This document shows positions 1 through 9,109 of a stretch of DNA of 64,000 nucleotides, piece by piece. Where the stretch lies: the NCBI GenBank assembly GCA_051252455.1, contig JBPOFM010000001.1, positions 62,001 through 126,000 on the forward strand. The letters run 5' to 3'. The notes under the pieces were generated by a model. The model searched no databases. It saw only the letters and a program-made list of their open reading frames with translations, and had not been told where the DNA came from. Source of the stretch: JBPOFM01 sp051252455 (GTDB taxonomy: Bacteria > Bacteroidota > Bacteroidia > Flavobacteriales > Flavobacteriaceae). The position numbers and the translations under genes are program-made. Each line of letters begins with the position of its first letter. The stretch's first letter is position 1.

Positions 1-2
1 AC

Positions 3-227
3 TCCGTAGAAAACCCATCCTTTGACGGAAAAGATAAATTTTCAGGTGACTTTTTAAGCGAACTTGGAATGGGCGCAGGCATCGGACTTCGAGTGGACAT
101 TCAAAGTTTTGTCATACGTTTTGATTTGGCAGCTCCCTTTCATGATCCATCTCAACCCGAAGGGCAACGATTCAATTTTGATGTTGCTAATCCAATCTTA
201 AATTTCGCAATCGGATATCCTTTTTAA
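3..227 (+). CDS. C-terminal end of a BamA/TamA-like outer-membrane beta-barrel protein (5' truncated)
   Basis: Only the last 74 codons lie in the window; the frame is open at the left edge. The sequence alternates hydrophobic and polar residues as in the last barrel strands (GLRVDIQSFVIRFDLAAPF), passes through a short polar loop, and ends FAIGYPF-stop. A terminal aromatic residue is typical of the signal read by the BAM machinery. In Bacteroidota this ending is common in BamA/TamA (surface antigen) family proteins, and the fusion protein at 43850-47557 has a similar barrel. The family assignment is inferred from a short tail, so another 8-16 strand barrel is possible. It is followed by about 90 bases with no clear terminator before the deaminase. 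Confidence 0.6.
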   Translation, partial: SVENPSFDGKDKFSGDFLSELGMGAGIGLRVDIQSFVIRFDLAAPFHDPSQPEGQRFNFDVANPILNFAIGYPF

Positions 228-315
228 TCCGCAATAAAAAACATTATATTAGCGTGTTTGTTCGGCCATTAAAAATAGTGGCTCAACCTAATATTTAAAA
301 ATATATAAATCTAAA

Positions 316-795
316 ATGAGTACTACAGATAAAAAACATTTCATGCTAGAAGCCGTGAACGCTGCACTAAAAGGCATGAAAAACAATGAAGGTGGTCCCT
401 TCGGTTGCGTGATTGTAAAAGAGGGCAAAATCGTCGGAAGAGGAAACAACAAAGTAACCTCAACAAATGACCCCACAGCACATGCGGAAGTCACTGCGAT
501 TAGGGATGCCTGTAAAAATTTGGGCTCGTTCCAATTGGAAGGCTGCGAAGTCTATACTTCATGCGAACCTTGCCCAATGTGTTTGGGTGCGATTTATTGG
601 GCACGCCCTGATAAAGTGTATTACGGCAGCAATCAACAAGATGCAGCAGATATTGGCTTTGATGATGAATTCATTTACAAAGAAATCCCTTTACCATATG
701 AAAAACGCAGCATTCCATTTGAACAGTTAGGACGCGAAATTGCTTTGGAGCCATTTAAAAAATGGTCTGAAAAAGAAGACAAAACTGTATACTAG
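316..795 (+). CDS. guaD: Guanine deaminase / nucleoside deaminase family protein (GuaD-like)
   Basis: A 159-residue cytidine-deaminase-fold enzyme, close in length to the small bacterial guanine deaminases (about 155 residues). The zinc and catalytic motifs are complete: H56-A57-E58 and P85-C86-P87-M88-C89. It is expected to deaminate guanine to xanthine in the cytosol. The gene lies about 100 bases upstream of the xanthine dehydrogenase subunits on the same strand, which supports a purine-catabolic role because xanthine would be the substrate of the next enzyme. The start is the ATG at 316, giving the usual short N-terminal helix. A tRNA adenosine deaminase (TadA) has the same fold, but the context and the C-terminal region favour GuaD. 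Confidence 0.85.
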   Translation: MSTTDKKHFMLEAVNAALKGMKNNEGGPFGCVIVKEGKIVGRGNNKVTSTNDPTAHAEVTAIRDACKNLGSFQLEGCEVYTSCEPCPMCLGAIYWARPDKVYYGSNQQDAADIGFDDEFIYKEIPLPYEKRSIPFEQLGREIALEPFKKWSEKEDKTVY

Positions 796-899
796 TATAA
801 GTGCTCGTCAGTTCGAGTGTCCAGATGAAAAATCGGGATGTATCGAGAACCGAATTACATACTATTCTTTTAATGATAGCCGAACCCTTGAAACAATAA

Positions 900-2318
900 A
901 TGATTCAATTCATCCTCAATAATAAAACCATCACAACGGCATTGCCATCAGGTATGACCTTGCTTGATTTTGTGCGTTACGAACAACGTCTCACTGGCAC
1001 CAAAATCGGCTGTCGAGAAGGTGATTGTGGTGCTTGTACCAATTTGGTGGGCACCTTGAATGAGGACGGCTCTCAAATTTCATATCAAAGTATTACATCC
1101 TGTATTTCTCCTTTGGGGAACGCCCACGGAAAACACATCGTGACGGTTGAAGGCATTAATCTTCAAGAAAAACTAACGGCTGCACAAAATGCGATGAAAG
1201 ATAATTACGCCACTCAATGCGGATTTTGTACACCAGGTTTTGTAGTGTCGCTCACAGGCTTTGCAATGTCAAAAACTGAAAAATCTTTTGAGAAAGCGCT
1301 CGATGCCATAAGCGGAAACATCTGTAGGTGTACTGGCTACAAATCCATTGAACGTGCAGCGCATCAGTTGTGTGAAAATTTGAGTTTTAACGAAACTGGT
1401 CTGCCAATTGAAACCTTAATTGAAAAAGAAATTATTCCAGCTTATTTTATGGACATTCCGCACCGATTGAAAGCATTGCAATCCGAACCAAAACCAGATA
1501 TAAAGAAAAAAGTTGTTTTTGGCGGAACAGATATTTACGTTCAAAAAGCGGATACCTTGATTGATAGTGAAGTTCAAAATATCGGATTTAACCCGAATTT
1601 GAAAGGCATCAAAATTCAAGGTGATAGCTGCGTTATGGGCGCAGGAACTACTGTAACTGACTTATGGAACAATACTGAATTAAATCGTTATTTTCCAAAT
1701 TTGAGGAAACATTTAAAGCTTGTTTCATCTGAACAAATAAGGAATATGGCTTCCTTTGGTGGAAATTTCGTAAACGCTTCACCAATTGGCGATATGACCA
1801 TTTTCTTTTTATCATTGAATAGTGAGATTGTTATTGAAAACAAGAACGGAAACGAAAGAACTCTTGCTTTGAAAGACTTCTACAAAAGCTACAAAACTTT
1901 TGATTTAAATGAAGACGAATTACTGAAAACAATTCAATTCAAATTACCAACAAAAATGTCAAAATTCAATTTTGAAAAAGTATGCAAACGTACCCATTTG
2001 GATATTGCGAGCGTCAATTCGGCTATTCATTTAAAAGTTGAAAATGATACCATTACTGAAATTCATGTTGCTATGGGTGGTGTTTTTGAAATTCCAAAAT
2101 ATTTACATAAAACATCGGCTTATTTAAATGGTAAAACAATCAATTCAGACGTAATATTAAAAGCCCATCACATTCTTCAAGAAGAAATAGCGCCCATTAG
2201 TGATGTTCGAGGTTCTTCAGAATACAAGCGCTTATTGGCAAGACAATTATTTTTTGCGCACTTTACGGAATTGTTTCCAGAACAATTCCAACTAAATGAA
2301 TTCGTGGCTCATGCATAA
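900..2318 (+). CDS. xdhA: Xanthine dehydrogenase small subunit (2Fe-2S and FAD domains)
   Basis: 472 residues carrying the iron-sulphur and flavin parts of a molybdenum hydroxylase. The plant-type [2Fe-2S] domain shows C38, C43, C46 (GCREGDCGAC) and C68. The second, all-helical [2Fe-2S] domain shows C107, C110 (CGFCTPG) and C142, C144 (ICRCTGY). From about residue 200 an FAD-binding domain follows (FGGTDIYV and the IRNMASFGGNFVNASPIGD region), then a CO-dehydrogenase-flavoprotein C-terminal domain. It passes electrons from the Mo site in the partner subunit to FAD and on to NAD+. It overlaps the large-subunit ORF, indicating a translationally coupled heterodimer. Together with the guanine deaminase it makes a guanine-to-urate route. 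Confidence 0.93.
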   Translation: MIQFILNNKTITTALPSGMTLLDFVRYEQRLTGTKIGCREGDCGACTNLVGTLNEDGSQISYQSITSCISPLGNAHGKHIVTVEGINLQEKLTAAQNAMKDNYATQCGFCTPGFVVSLTGFAMSKTEKSFEKALDAISGNICRCTGYKSIERAAHQLCENLSFNETGLPIETLIEKEIIPAYFMDIPHRLKALQSEPKPDIKKKVVFGGTDIYVQKADTLIDSEVQNIGFNPNLKGIKIQGDSCVMGAGTTVTDLWNNTELNRYFPNLRKHLKLVSSEQIRNMASFGGNFVNASPIGDMTIFFLSLNSEIVIENKNGNERTLALKDFYKSYKTFDLNEDELLKTIQFKLPTKMSKFNFEKVCKRTHLDIASVNSAIHLKVENDTITEIHVAMGGVFEIPKYLHKTSAYLNGKTINSDVILKAHHILQEEIAPISDVRGSSEYKRLLARQLFFAHFTELFPEQFQLNEFVAHA

Positions 2319-4635
2319 AAATAAAACACATAGCATGCTTGAAACTTTAAAAAACGACGTCGAATTGTCGCTTAAAAAAAGCATCAAAAACATCGATTCT
2401 CACACACATGTTCGTGGCGAATCGCTTTATGTTGATGACGTGAATGTACGACAAGGCACATTTTTTGGAGTTGTGTTTGATTCCACGATTGCTCACGGAA
2501 AAATAAAATCGATTGACTACACGAGAGCTGCACAGTTGGAAGGTGTGGAACGCATTTTTACTTACAAGGACATACCTGGTATCAATGAAATCGGTGGCAT
2601 TATCGCTGATGAACCTTTATTTGCCGAACATGAAGTGCATTTTTCAGGTATGCCAATTGCTTTGCTTGTTGCCGAATCAGAATTTATCGCACGACAAGCA
2701 AGACGCTTAATTGAGATTGAATTTGAAGAACTTCCAGTCATTACTACGGCAAAAGACGCTAAAGAAAAAGGCAGTTTTATCAATAAAGAGCGTTCCTTCA
2801 AATTAGGAAATCCAGAAGACACTTTTAAAAATTGTGAGTTCGTTTTTAAAGGTGAAACCTTTTCCAACGGACAAGAACATTTATACATTGAAGCGCAAGG
2901 TGCATATGCCGAACCGCTTGAGAACGGCAATATTAAAATCACCTCTTCTACACAAGGTCCGACCGCTGTTCAGGCCACAACCGCCAGAGTTTTAGGTTTT
3001 CCTATGCACAAAATTGAAGTGGATGTGACGCGATTGGGTGGTGGATTTGGAGGCAAGGAAGACCAAGCGACGCCTTGGGCTGTTATGGCGGCTTTAGCAA
3101 CCTATCATTTAAAGCAATCCGTTAAATTGGTTCTTAACAGACATGACGATTTACGAATGACAGGAAAGCGCCATCCTTATGAAAGCAGTTATAAGATTGG
3201 ATTGTCGAAAGATTTAAAAATTCTAGCGTATGAAGCAGAGTTTCTACAAAATTCAGGAGCAGCAGCCGATTTATCGCCTGCTATTGCCGAACGGACTTTG
3301 TTTCATGCGACTAACAGCTATTTTGTTCCAAACGTCAAAACGACGGTCTTTAGCTGTAAAACCCATTTGCCGCCCAATACAGCTTTTAGAGGTTTTGGTG
3401 GTCCACAAGGTATGTTTGTGATTGAATCGGCCATTGCTAAAGCAGCTTCGGAATTAGGCATTTCTTCTCGAAAAATTCAGGAAGCTAACTTACTTCAAGA
3501 AAATGACGAGTTTTCGTATGGCCAAATTGCGACTCAAGTGGAAGCTCAAAACTCGTGGGATTCTGCTAAAATCCTGTTCAATTTAAAAGAATTAGAGCAA
3601 GAGGTCGAAGATTTTAATCGCAAAAATAAAGCTTTCAAAAAAGGTTTGGCTTTAATGCCCATCACATTTGGTATTTCATTTACCAACACTCAAATGAACC
3701 ATGCCAGAGCGTTGGTCCACATTTACTTGGATGGTAGTGTAGGCATATCTACAGCTGCGGTAGAAATGGGACAAGGTGTGAATACTAAAATGCTTCAGAT
3801 TGCAGCACAAGTGTTTTCAATTGATAAAAGCAAAGTCAAAATTGAATCCACCAATACAACACGAGTGGCCAACACCTCTCCTTCTGCCGCGAGTTCCACA
3901 GCTGATTTAAATGGGAAAGCTTTATTGAAAGCGTGTAATTCCTTATTGAAACGTTTAAAAGAAGTGGCATCCATTGAATTGAAAATACCAGTTGACCAAA
4001 TCGAACTCAAGGAAGAGTTGGTCTATGTAAATTCCGAAAAAAGTAAAATGACTTGGGCTCAATTAATTTCTCACGCCATGGCAAAACGAATTGCATTGAC
4101 TGAAAACGCACATTACGCAACGCCTGAAATCCATTTTGACAAGCGTGTTGAAAAAGGACATCCCTTCGCCTATCATGTCTATGGCACGGCAATAACGATT
4201 GTTACTGTGGACTGTACTCGAGGCACCTACGTTTTTGATGATGTGAAAATTGTTCATGACTATGGCAAAAGCATGAGTGAAGGGATTGATTTAGGTCAAT
4301 GCGAAGGCGGCTTGGTGCAAGGCATCGGTTGGATGACCATGGAAGAAATCGCTTATAATAAGAAGGGTCGATTGTTATCGAATGCTTTATCAACTTATAA
4401 AGTTCCAGATATTTTCTCGATACCAAAAAACATAGAAATCCTGCCATTAGAAACCAATGGAAATGATATGGCGATTTTGAAATCTAAAGCCGTCGGCGAA
4501 CCTCCTTTGATGTATGGCATTGGAGCCTATTTTGCCATTCAAAATGCAATTAAAGCATTCAATCCTAATCATCAGCTTAAATTTCATGCACCAATGACAC
4601 CAGAGAAAGTGTTGATGGGTCTATACAAAAACTAA
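2296..4635 (+). CDS. xdhB: Xanthine dehydrogenase molybdopterin-binding (large) subunit
   Basis: About 779 residues with the molybdenum-cofactor domain order of the xanthine oxidase family. Visible landmarks are HVRGESLYVDD near the N-terminus, the glycine loop GGGFGGKE, the substrate-channel motif AFRGFGGPQG, and the catalytic glutamate in KAVGEPPLMYG (E735 counted from this start), the residue that activates the hydroxyl ligand on Mo. It oxidises hypoxanthine/xanthine to urate with XdhA. In-frame ATGs at 2296, 2311 and 2335 are all possible. The first overlaps xdhA by 23 bases; the last begins just upstream of the conserved region with a 16-base gap. Maturation would use XdhC, encoded nearby at 6697-7479 on the other strand. 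Confidence 0.92.
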   Translation: MNSWLMHKNKTHSMLETLKNDVELSLKKSIKNIDSHTHVRGESLYVDDVNVRQGTFFGVVFDSTIAHGKIKSIDYTRAAQLEGVERIFTYKDIPGINEIGGIIADEPLFAEHEVHFSGMPIALLVAESEFIARQARRLIEIEFEELPVITTAKDAKEKGSFINKERSFKLGNPEDTFKNCEFVFKGETFSNGQEHLYIEAQGAYAEPLENGNIKITSSTQGPTAVQATTARVLGFPMHKIEVDVTRLGGGFGGKEDQATPWAVMAALATYHLKQSVKLVLNRHDDLRMTGKRHPYESSYKIGLSKDLKILAYEAEFLQNSGAAADLSPAIAERTLFHATNSYFVPNVKTTVFSCKTHLPPNTAFRGFGGPQGMFVIESAIAKAASELGISSRKIQEANLLQENDEFSYGQIATQVEAQNSWDSAKILFNLKELEQEVEDFNRKNKAFKKGLALMPITFGISFTNTQMNHARALVHIYLDGSVGISTAAVEMGQGVNTKMLQIAAQVFSIDKSKVKIESTNTTRVANTSPSAASSTADLNGKALLKACNSLLKRLKEVASIELKIPVDQIELKEELVYVNSEKSKMTWAQLISHAMAKRIALTENAHYATPEIHFDKRVEKGHPFAYHVYGTAITIVTVDCTRGTYVFDDVKIVHDYGKSMSEGIDLGQCEGGLVQGIGWMTMEEIAYNKKGRLLSNALSTYKVPDIFSIPKNIEILPLETNGNDMAILKSKAVGEPPLMYGIGAYFAIQNAIKAFNPNHQLKFHAPMTPEKVLMGLYKN

Positions 4636-4638
4636 ATT

Positions 4639-5133
4639 TTGTCTACAAAATTCCATTATAAAAAAGCAAATGTAATAAAAGGCGCACTTATCTATAGCGC
4701 TGGTGATAGTATTGCGGCATTTTTATTGGACGAATTTTCGATGTATCGATTGCTCGGAATGATGTGTATTGGCGCAACTATTTACGCTTTTGAAATCCCT
4801 AATTATTTTGATTGGATTGTTAGAAAGACACAGCATCTAAAGGGTATTAGAGCCACACTGGCTAAAACGAGTTTAGCGATGTTGTATTTCAATCCGTTGT
4901 GGATTGCACGGCATTTACTTTTTATCAATCTTTTTTCAGGGCAATTTGAAGATATCGGCTGGATCCTTTTGGAAATTGCTATGTGGTCGTTTTTGGCCAA
5001 TATTTTGATTTCCTTTATGGCGAATTATATCATCCAAAATCGTTTTAAAATGAAATGGCGTTTCTTGGGAAGTGCTATATTTTCTGCAATCATGGCGATT
5101 TATTATGCGTTAAGCGAGACGATTTTTGCTTAA
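4639..5133 (+). CDS. Small integral membrane protein of unknown function, coupled to xdhB
   Basis: 164 residues from a TTG start three bases after the xdhB stop; no upstream ATG exists in frame, so translational coupling is likely. I see about four hydrophobic segments (near residues 12-22, 35-55, 75-100 and 115-160) separated by basic loops. The layout loosely recalls Mpv17/PMP22-type proteins (an AGDSIAAFLLDE start, then a short loop and NPLWIARHLLF), but I do not recognise a family with certainty. Its place directly behind xanthine dehydrogenase suggests a purine-related transport or membrane role, which is inference only. It ends in a 24-base convergent overlap with the minus-strand NTPase gene. 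Confidence 0.6.
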   Translation: MSTKFHYKKANVIKGALIYSAGDSIAAFLLDEFSMYRLLGMMCIGATIYAFEIPNYFDWIVRKTQHLKGIRATLAKTSLAMLYFNPLWIARHLLFINLFSGQFEDIGWILLEIAMWSFLANILISFMANYIIQNRFKMKWRFLGSAIFSAIMAIYYALSETIFA

Positions 5134-5604
5134 ATCTTCTATAGAAACCAATTCGTATATTTGAATATGATAGTGCTTGATCACCTTTAAAAGTAATGCA
5201 CTCCTCACAACTAGAATCAAGTGTTTTTTCATATTTGACTGAAGTAGCCTAATTATTTTTAAAGCGGAATGGTGCAATCCTTCATTCTGAAGTTCAAGCT
5301 TTCCCAATTCATCAAGGACAAAATATTTAAAATCACTTGAATCGCTCGATGCTAAGAGATAATCGTTGGCTGTTTCAAAAGATGATTTCAAAAACTTGAA
5401 GTTTCCAATCGCAATATGTTCTTCTTCAATTTCAGCATCAACTTCAAACACGAAATGTTCTCGATTCTTTAATTTAAAAAAATAACGTTTGCCATTGAAA
5501 CCATCTGGACATAACAATCCATCTACATCTGCTCTGGTTTTTGCCCAATTCATCAAAGCCGTCGTTTTTCCAGTTCTAATATCGCCTGTTAAAATATAAA
5601 TCAT
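5110..5604 (-). CDS. P-loop NTPase of the THEP1-like (NTPase_1) type
   Basis: 164 residues beginning MIYILTGDIRTGKTT, a Walker A motif at residues 7-15, with a Walker B strand at about 95-104 (YFVLDELGKLEL). The DE-x-GK-x-E pattern after the Walker B aspartates is characteristic of THEP1-type nucleoside-triphosphatases. The size fits this family (about 170 residues). It sits five bases downstream of a polytopic membrane protein gene and 90 bases further from xdhC, all on the minus strand and convergent to xdhAB. A role in purine or molybdenum handling is suggested by the neighbours only; the substrate is unknown. It could equally be a general nucleotide kinase-like protein. Confidence 0.7.
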   Translation of the reverse strand: MIYILTGDIRTGKTTALMNWAKTRADVDGLLCPDGFNGKRYFFKLKNREHFVFEVDAEIEEEHIAIGNFKFLKSSFETANDYLLASSDSSDFKYFVLDELGKLELQNEGLHHSALKIIRLLQSNMKKHLILVVRSALLLKVIKHYHIQIYELVSIEDLSKNRLA

Positions 5605-5609
5605 TCCAT

Positions 5610-6608
5610 TTAAGATTCAAAATGAATACAGTTTGAAATACTTTTCGCAATAAAAAACTCAAATCTTTTGTAACCCTTCAATTTTTTTGACTCTTTCCAA
5701 GTGTAAGTGATAATCTGGCGAAAATAAGGAAACAAATCCATGGCATTACTGATATCGCGCTTGTATTCAGATTCCTTGCGATTCAAATAATTTCGAATTA
5801 TTTTCAGTAACAATGGACCAACAATTACATACCAAATCATTAAAATCAAGAAGCTTCGGAGAACAATATATATTGCTTTTTCCCAGCCAAATAACGGTCC
5901 ACCGAAAATTGTAAATGCCAAAACTATGATTGCAACGGTTATCAACCAAACCCAAATGATTTTGGTTTTAAATGATTTTCGCTTTTGGGTTGGTTGTGAT
6001 GTTTCGGTATTTATTTCTAGTTGAAAGGTGAATTCATTTCCTGAACTTATAATTTGCAAAATGTTTCTGATAAAAAAACCTGCCAAAATTCCTGCGACTC
6101 CATAGACTACGAGATAAATGCCAACCAACAAATTAGTTGGAGACGCTTGAGAAATAAAATTCATCTTATCCTGAACCCAATAGCCATAAATATCAATGGC
6201 TTCCCACAGATTTTCACCATACACAACGGTCAAAACAATCAATTTTTGAAATGCAGATTCTAAAAATGTCACCAATCCCAAGACCATCAATGTTGCTCCT
6301 TTCCATGAAAAGTTGGATAGCAGAAATGCACCGAAAATCGCTTGAAAACTGACCGCAATGTACGCTGCAAATGGCGAATACGGACTCACAGCCATTTTGA
6401 TAATTAGAACAATTATCAAAGCTTTCAAGATGGCTTGCCACTTATTTTCCGCATAGTAGGCAATCAAACTAATTAATAAAATGGACATTCCACCAACTAT
6501 GAATCCTGTAAAGGGAGAATTGAACACATGTAAAAAACCTCCCAATCCGGACTCATTTAAAGCCCAAAGTGCGGTCAATTTATCAAGAATGGATTTTTTA
6601 CTCTTCAT
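5610..6608 (-). CDS. Polytopic inner-membrane protein paired with the NTPase
   Basis: 332 residues with at least seven hydrophobic stretches, including FTGFIVGGMSILLISLIAYY, a KALIIVLIIKMAVSPYSPFA segment, and several toward the C-terminus. One cytosolic-looking polar linker lies near residues 190-215. The motif KMAVSPYSPFAAYIAV recalls integral-membrane substrate-capture components of ECF-type or metal transport systems, but the match is weak. It is followed after five bases by the P-loop NTPase, so the two probably form a unit: a membrane channel or carrier with a soluble NTPase. The location between xdhC and the xdhAB genes suggests purine or molybdate transport. That function is inferred from context, not shown by sequence. 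Confidence 0.6.
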   Translation of the reverse strand: MKSKKSILDKLTALWALNESGLGGFLHVFNSPFTGFIVGGMSILLISLIAYYAENKWQAILKALIIVLIIKMAVSPYSPFAAYIAVSFQAIFGAFLLSNFSWKGATLMVLGLVTFLESAFQKLIVLTVVYGENLWEAIDIYGYWVQDKMNFISQASPTNLLVGIYLVVYGVAGILAGFFIRNILQIISSGNEFTFQLEINTETSQPTQKRKSFKTKIIWVWLITVAIIVLAFTIFGGPLFGWEKAIYIVLRSFLILMIWYVIVGPLLLKIIRNYLNRKESEYKRDISNAMDLFPYFRQIITYTWKESKKLKGYKRFEFFIAKSISNCIHFES

Positions 6609-6696
6609 TTTTTTAATCTACAATGGAACGCTGATAATGCAGATGATTCTGATAAAATATGAATTTTTTTGCGCCAATCATAAAAAATCAGCGTCA

Positions 6697-7479
6697 TCAC
6701 CGTTCTATCTTTTCAGCATAATGAACTTGAAGTAATTGTGCCACAACACTTATGGCAATTTCTTTTGGCGTCTCGCCTCCAATATCCAAACCAATGGGAC
6801 AAACCACATTGCTCATACCTTCTTCAATTCCCATTTCCTTAATAAGCATATTGTTGAACCGTACTCGTTTTGTTTTACTTCCTATCAAACCTAGAAATTT
6901 CGTTTCTTCTTTAAGCGCCATCGCAATAATATCGAAATCGATGGTGTGATCATGTGTTAATACCAATACGTAACTATTTTCATTCCAATTGACCGCATCT
7001 TTAAAGGTTTTAAAATCGTTCAACTTAACAGGATGGGCAGTCACATGAGGTTCTAACTCCAAGGTTTTAAACCAGTTTTCACGACTATCAATCAAATGTG
7101 ATTTAAATGGCGTTCCTTTTAATAACCGCACAATTTCAACACCAATATGACCTGCACCAAATACAAAAACTTCAGGTGATTGATTCATAGGTTCTATCAT
7201 AAATTCCACTTTTCCACCGCAGCATTGTTCGAATTCTGGGCCTAAAGTATAAGTTGATTCGATGATTCTGTTTTCATAAATAGCCATAATTGCCCCATCA
7301 ATCGCTTTATATTCCAGTTTTCCACCACCAATGGTTCCGAATATTTTTTTCTTTTTGGTTACAATCATGCGCGACGACACTACACAAGGAGTTGATCCCA
7401 AGCATTTAGTGACGGTCACCAAAGCTACGGCTTCATTTTTTTGTTTGAAATCATTTAATATATCAAGCCAATTTTCCAT
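6697..7479 (-). CDS. xdhC: XdhC/CoxI family molybdenum-cofactor maturation factor
   Basis: 260 residues. The N-terminal XdhC/CoxI domain contains the conserved CCGGKVEF stretch. The C-terminal half is a Rossmann-type XdhC domain with VFVFGAGHIGVEIVRLL and, near the end, GLIGSKTKRVRF and GLDIGGETPKEIAISV. Members of this family bind molybdenum cofactor, help with its sulphuration and insert it into xanthine dehydrogenase. It is separated from xdhAB by a convergent membrane-protein/NTPase pair but clearly serves the same system. It is the first gene of a minus-strand run (xdhC, membrane protein, NTPase). The ATG at 7479 gives a normal N-terminus. Confidence 0.9.
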   Translation of the reverse strand: MENWLDILNDFKQKNEAVALVTVTKCLGSTPCVVSSRMIVTKKKKIFGTIGGGKLEYKAIDGAIMAIYENRIIESTYTLGPEFEQCCGGKVEFMIEPMNQSPEVFVFGAGHIGVEIVRLLKGTPFKSHLIDSRENWFKTLELEPHVTAHPVKLNDFKTFKDAVNWNENSYVLVLTHDHTIDFDIIAMALKEETKFLGLIGSKTKRVRFNNMLIKEMGIEEGMSNVVCPIGLDIGGETPKEIAISVVAQLLQVHYAEKIER

Positions 7480-7630
7480 TCCTTTCTAAAAATCGAATAA
7501 AATTAAGGTTTTTTATGATGAAAATTCGAACTAAACAAATATCATGTTTCTGTTATGTTTACCTTCGCATTACGACTCAAAACTGTATCTTCGATATTTT
7601 CGTAGATATTTCAACTAACAAAAAGCACCC

Positions 7631-7966
7631 ATGCAAAAGACATATTACGACCCGGCAGACCTCAAAAAATTTGGAAAAATCACAGAATGGAATGAAGAAC
7701 TTGGTAACAAGTTTTTTGACTACTACGGAAAAGTCTTTGAAGAAGGAAAATTGACGGCGCGTGAAAAATCACTAATTGCATTAGCTGTTGCTCACACTGA
7801 GCAATGTCCATATTGCATTGACGCTTACACAAAGGATGGCTTGCAACGTGGTATTACTAAAGAAGAAATGATGGAGGCCCTCCACGTTGGCGCTGCGATT
7901 AAGAGCGGAGCTACCTTGGTACACGGTGTACAAATGATGAATAAAATAAATAAACTTGAGATGTAA
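7631..7966 (+). CDS. Arsenosugar-biosynthesis-associated peroxidase-like protein (AhpD/CMD fold)
   Basis: 111 residues of the carboxymuconolactone-decarboxylase/AhpD fold, matching the small family that travels with ArsS (TIGR04029-like). The redox pair is C59-P-Y-C62 preceded by AHTEQ. In AhpD the fourth position after the second Cys is a His of the proton relay; here it is Y66 (CIDAYT), so the peroxidase mechanism may differ. The gene starts the plus-strand arsenosugar block, 58 bases before arsS and divergent from xdhC with a 150-base shared upstream region. A role in supplying or recycling thiol electrons for arsenic chemistry is inference; the co-occurrence with ArsS is known for the family. 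Confidence 0.85.
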   Translation: MQKTYYDPADLKKFGKITEWNEELGNKFFDYYGKVFEEGKLTAREKSLIALAVAHTEQCPYCIDAYTKDGLQRGITKEEMMEALHVGAAIKSGATLVHGVQMMNKINKLEM

Positions 7967-8024
7967 TTGAGCTTGATGTTTTATTTTCAAACTCAAAAAA
8001 TTAACTCATACTTAAAGATTTTTA

Positions 8025-9080
8025 ATGATTAAGTCCCTACATAAAAGAAATAGCGAATTAGCACAAAGCAACCGACAAATCGAAATTTTATCAAATGGTA
8101 TTTTCCAGAAAGGCGAATTACCGACATTTAAACAAAAAATTTCAGAAACGAATCAATTTCCACTAAAAGCGAAAAAATTAGAGATTCTTCAGATTAATGT
8201 TGGTTATATGTGCAATCAAGTGTGTGAGCATTGCCACGTGGATGCTGGTCCTGATAGAAAGGAAATCATGACGCGTGAAACCATGATGCAATGCCTAGAA
8301 GTTATAAAAAATTCTGGTGCACATACACTCGATTTAACTGGAGGCGCACCCGAAATGAATCCAGATTTTAGATGGTTTGTTGAAGAAGCGGCTAAGGTTG
8401 GAATCAAGGATTTTATTGTGCGTTCGAACTTGACAATTATCAGGGCGAACAAAAAATATTACGATTTACCTGAATTTTTTAAAAAGCATAATGTCCATGT
8501 CGTGAGCTCCATGCCGCATTGGACACAAGGAAAGACCGATAAACAGCGTGGTGATGGTGTTTTTGCAAAATCGATTAAAGCATTGCAAGATTTAAACGCC
8601 ATTGGTTACGGTATGCCAGGTAGCAGTCTTCGTTTAGATTTAGTTTATAATCCATCAGGGGCATTTTTGCCTGGTGATCAAGCCAGTATGGAAAAAGATT
8701 TCAAAAAGGCTTTGATGGAAGATTTTGGAATCGAATTTCATCATCTTTTTGCGATTACTAATTTGCCAATAGCCCGATTTTTGGATTATTTGATTGCTTC
8801 AGAAAATTATGAAGATTATATGTATTCTTTGGTAGAAGTCTACAATCCTTCAGCGGTCAAAAATGTGATGTGCACCAACACACTTTCCATTAGTTGGGAC
8901 GGTTATTTATTTGATTGTGATTTTAACCAGATGTTGGAATTGCCCGTCAATAGTAAATCTAGACATATTTCTGACTTTAATGAAGAGTTACTGGAAGGTC
9001 GAAATATTGTTATTTCTCAACATTGCTATGGCTGTACAGCTGGAGCAGGAAGTAGTTGTCAAGGAACAGTAGCAAACTAA
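8025..9080 (+). CDS. arsS: Arsenosugar biosynthesis radical SAM protein ArsS
   Basis: 351 residues. The radical-SAM cluster motif C63-x3-C67-x2-C70 (CNQVCEHC) is followed by HVDAGP and a LDLTGGAPE stretch, the SAM-binding region. The C-terminus ends in a Cys/Gly-rich tail (HCYGCTAGAGSSCQGT), matching the ArsS family (TIGR04167). In studied systems ArsS uses SAM to attach a 5'-deoxyadenosyl group to dimethylarsinous acid, giving the arsenic-adenosine precursor of arsenosugars. No ArsM methyltransferase is encoded in this window, so methylated arsenic must come from elsewhere. It is followed after 29 bases by a DUF2064 gene, as is usual in such clusters. Confidence 0.93.
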   Translation: MIKSLHKRNSELAQSNRQIEILSNGIFQKGELPTFKQKISETNQFPLKAKKLEILQINVGYMCNQVCEHCHVDAGPDRKEIMTRETMMQCLEVIKNSGAHTLDLTGGAPEMNPDFRWFVEEAAKVGIKDFIVRSNLTIIRANKKYYDLPEFFKKHNVHVVSSMPHWTQGKTDKQRGDGVFAKSIKALQDLNAIGYGMPGSSLRLDLVYNPSGAFLPGDQASMEKDFKKALMEDFGIEFHHLFAITNLPIARFLDYLIASENYEDYMYSLVEVYNPSAVKNVMCTNTLSISWDGYLFDCDFNQMLELPVNSKSRHISDFNEELLEGRNIVISQHCYGCTAGAGSSCQGTVAN

Positions 9081-9109
9081 TTTTACATTTCCGCGAGCAA
9101 GGAAATTTT

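Noticed and set aside
2562..2942. 126-codon minus-strand frame inside the xanthine dehydrogenase large subunit gene
   Set aside because: Lies wholly antisense to a well-supported coding region and shows no domain.
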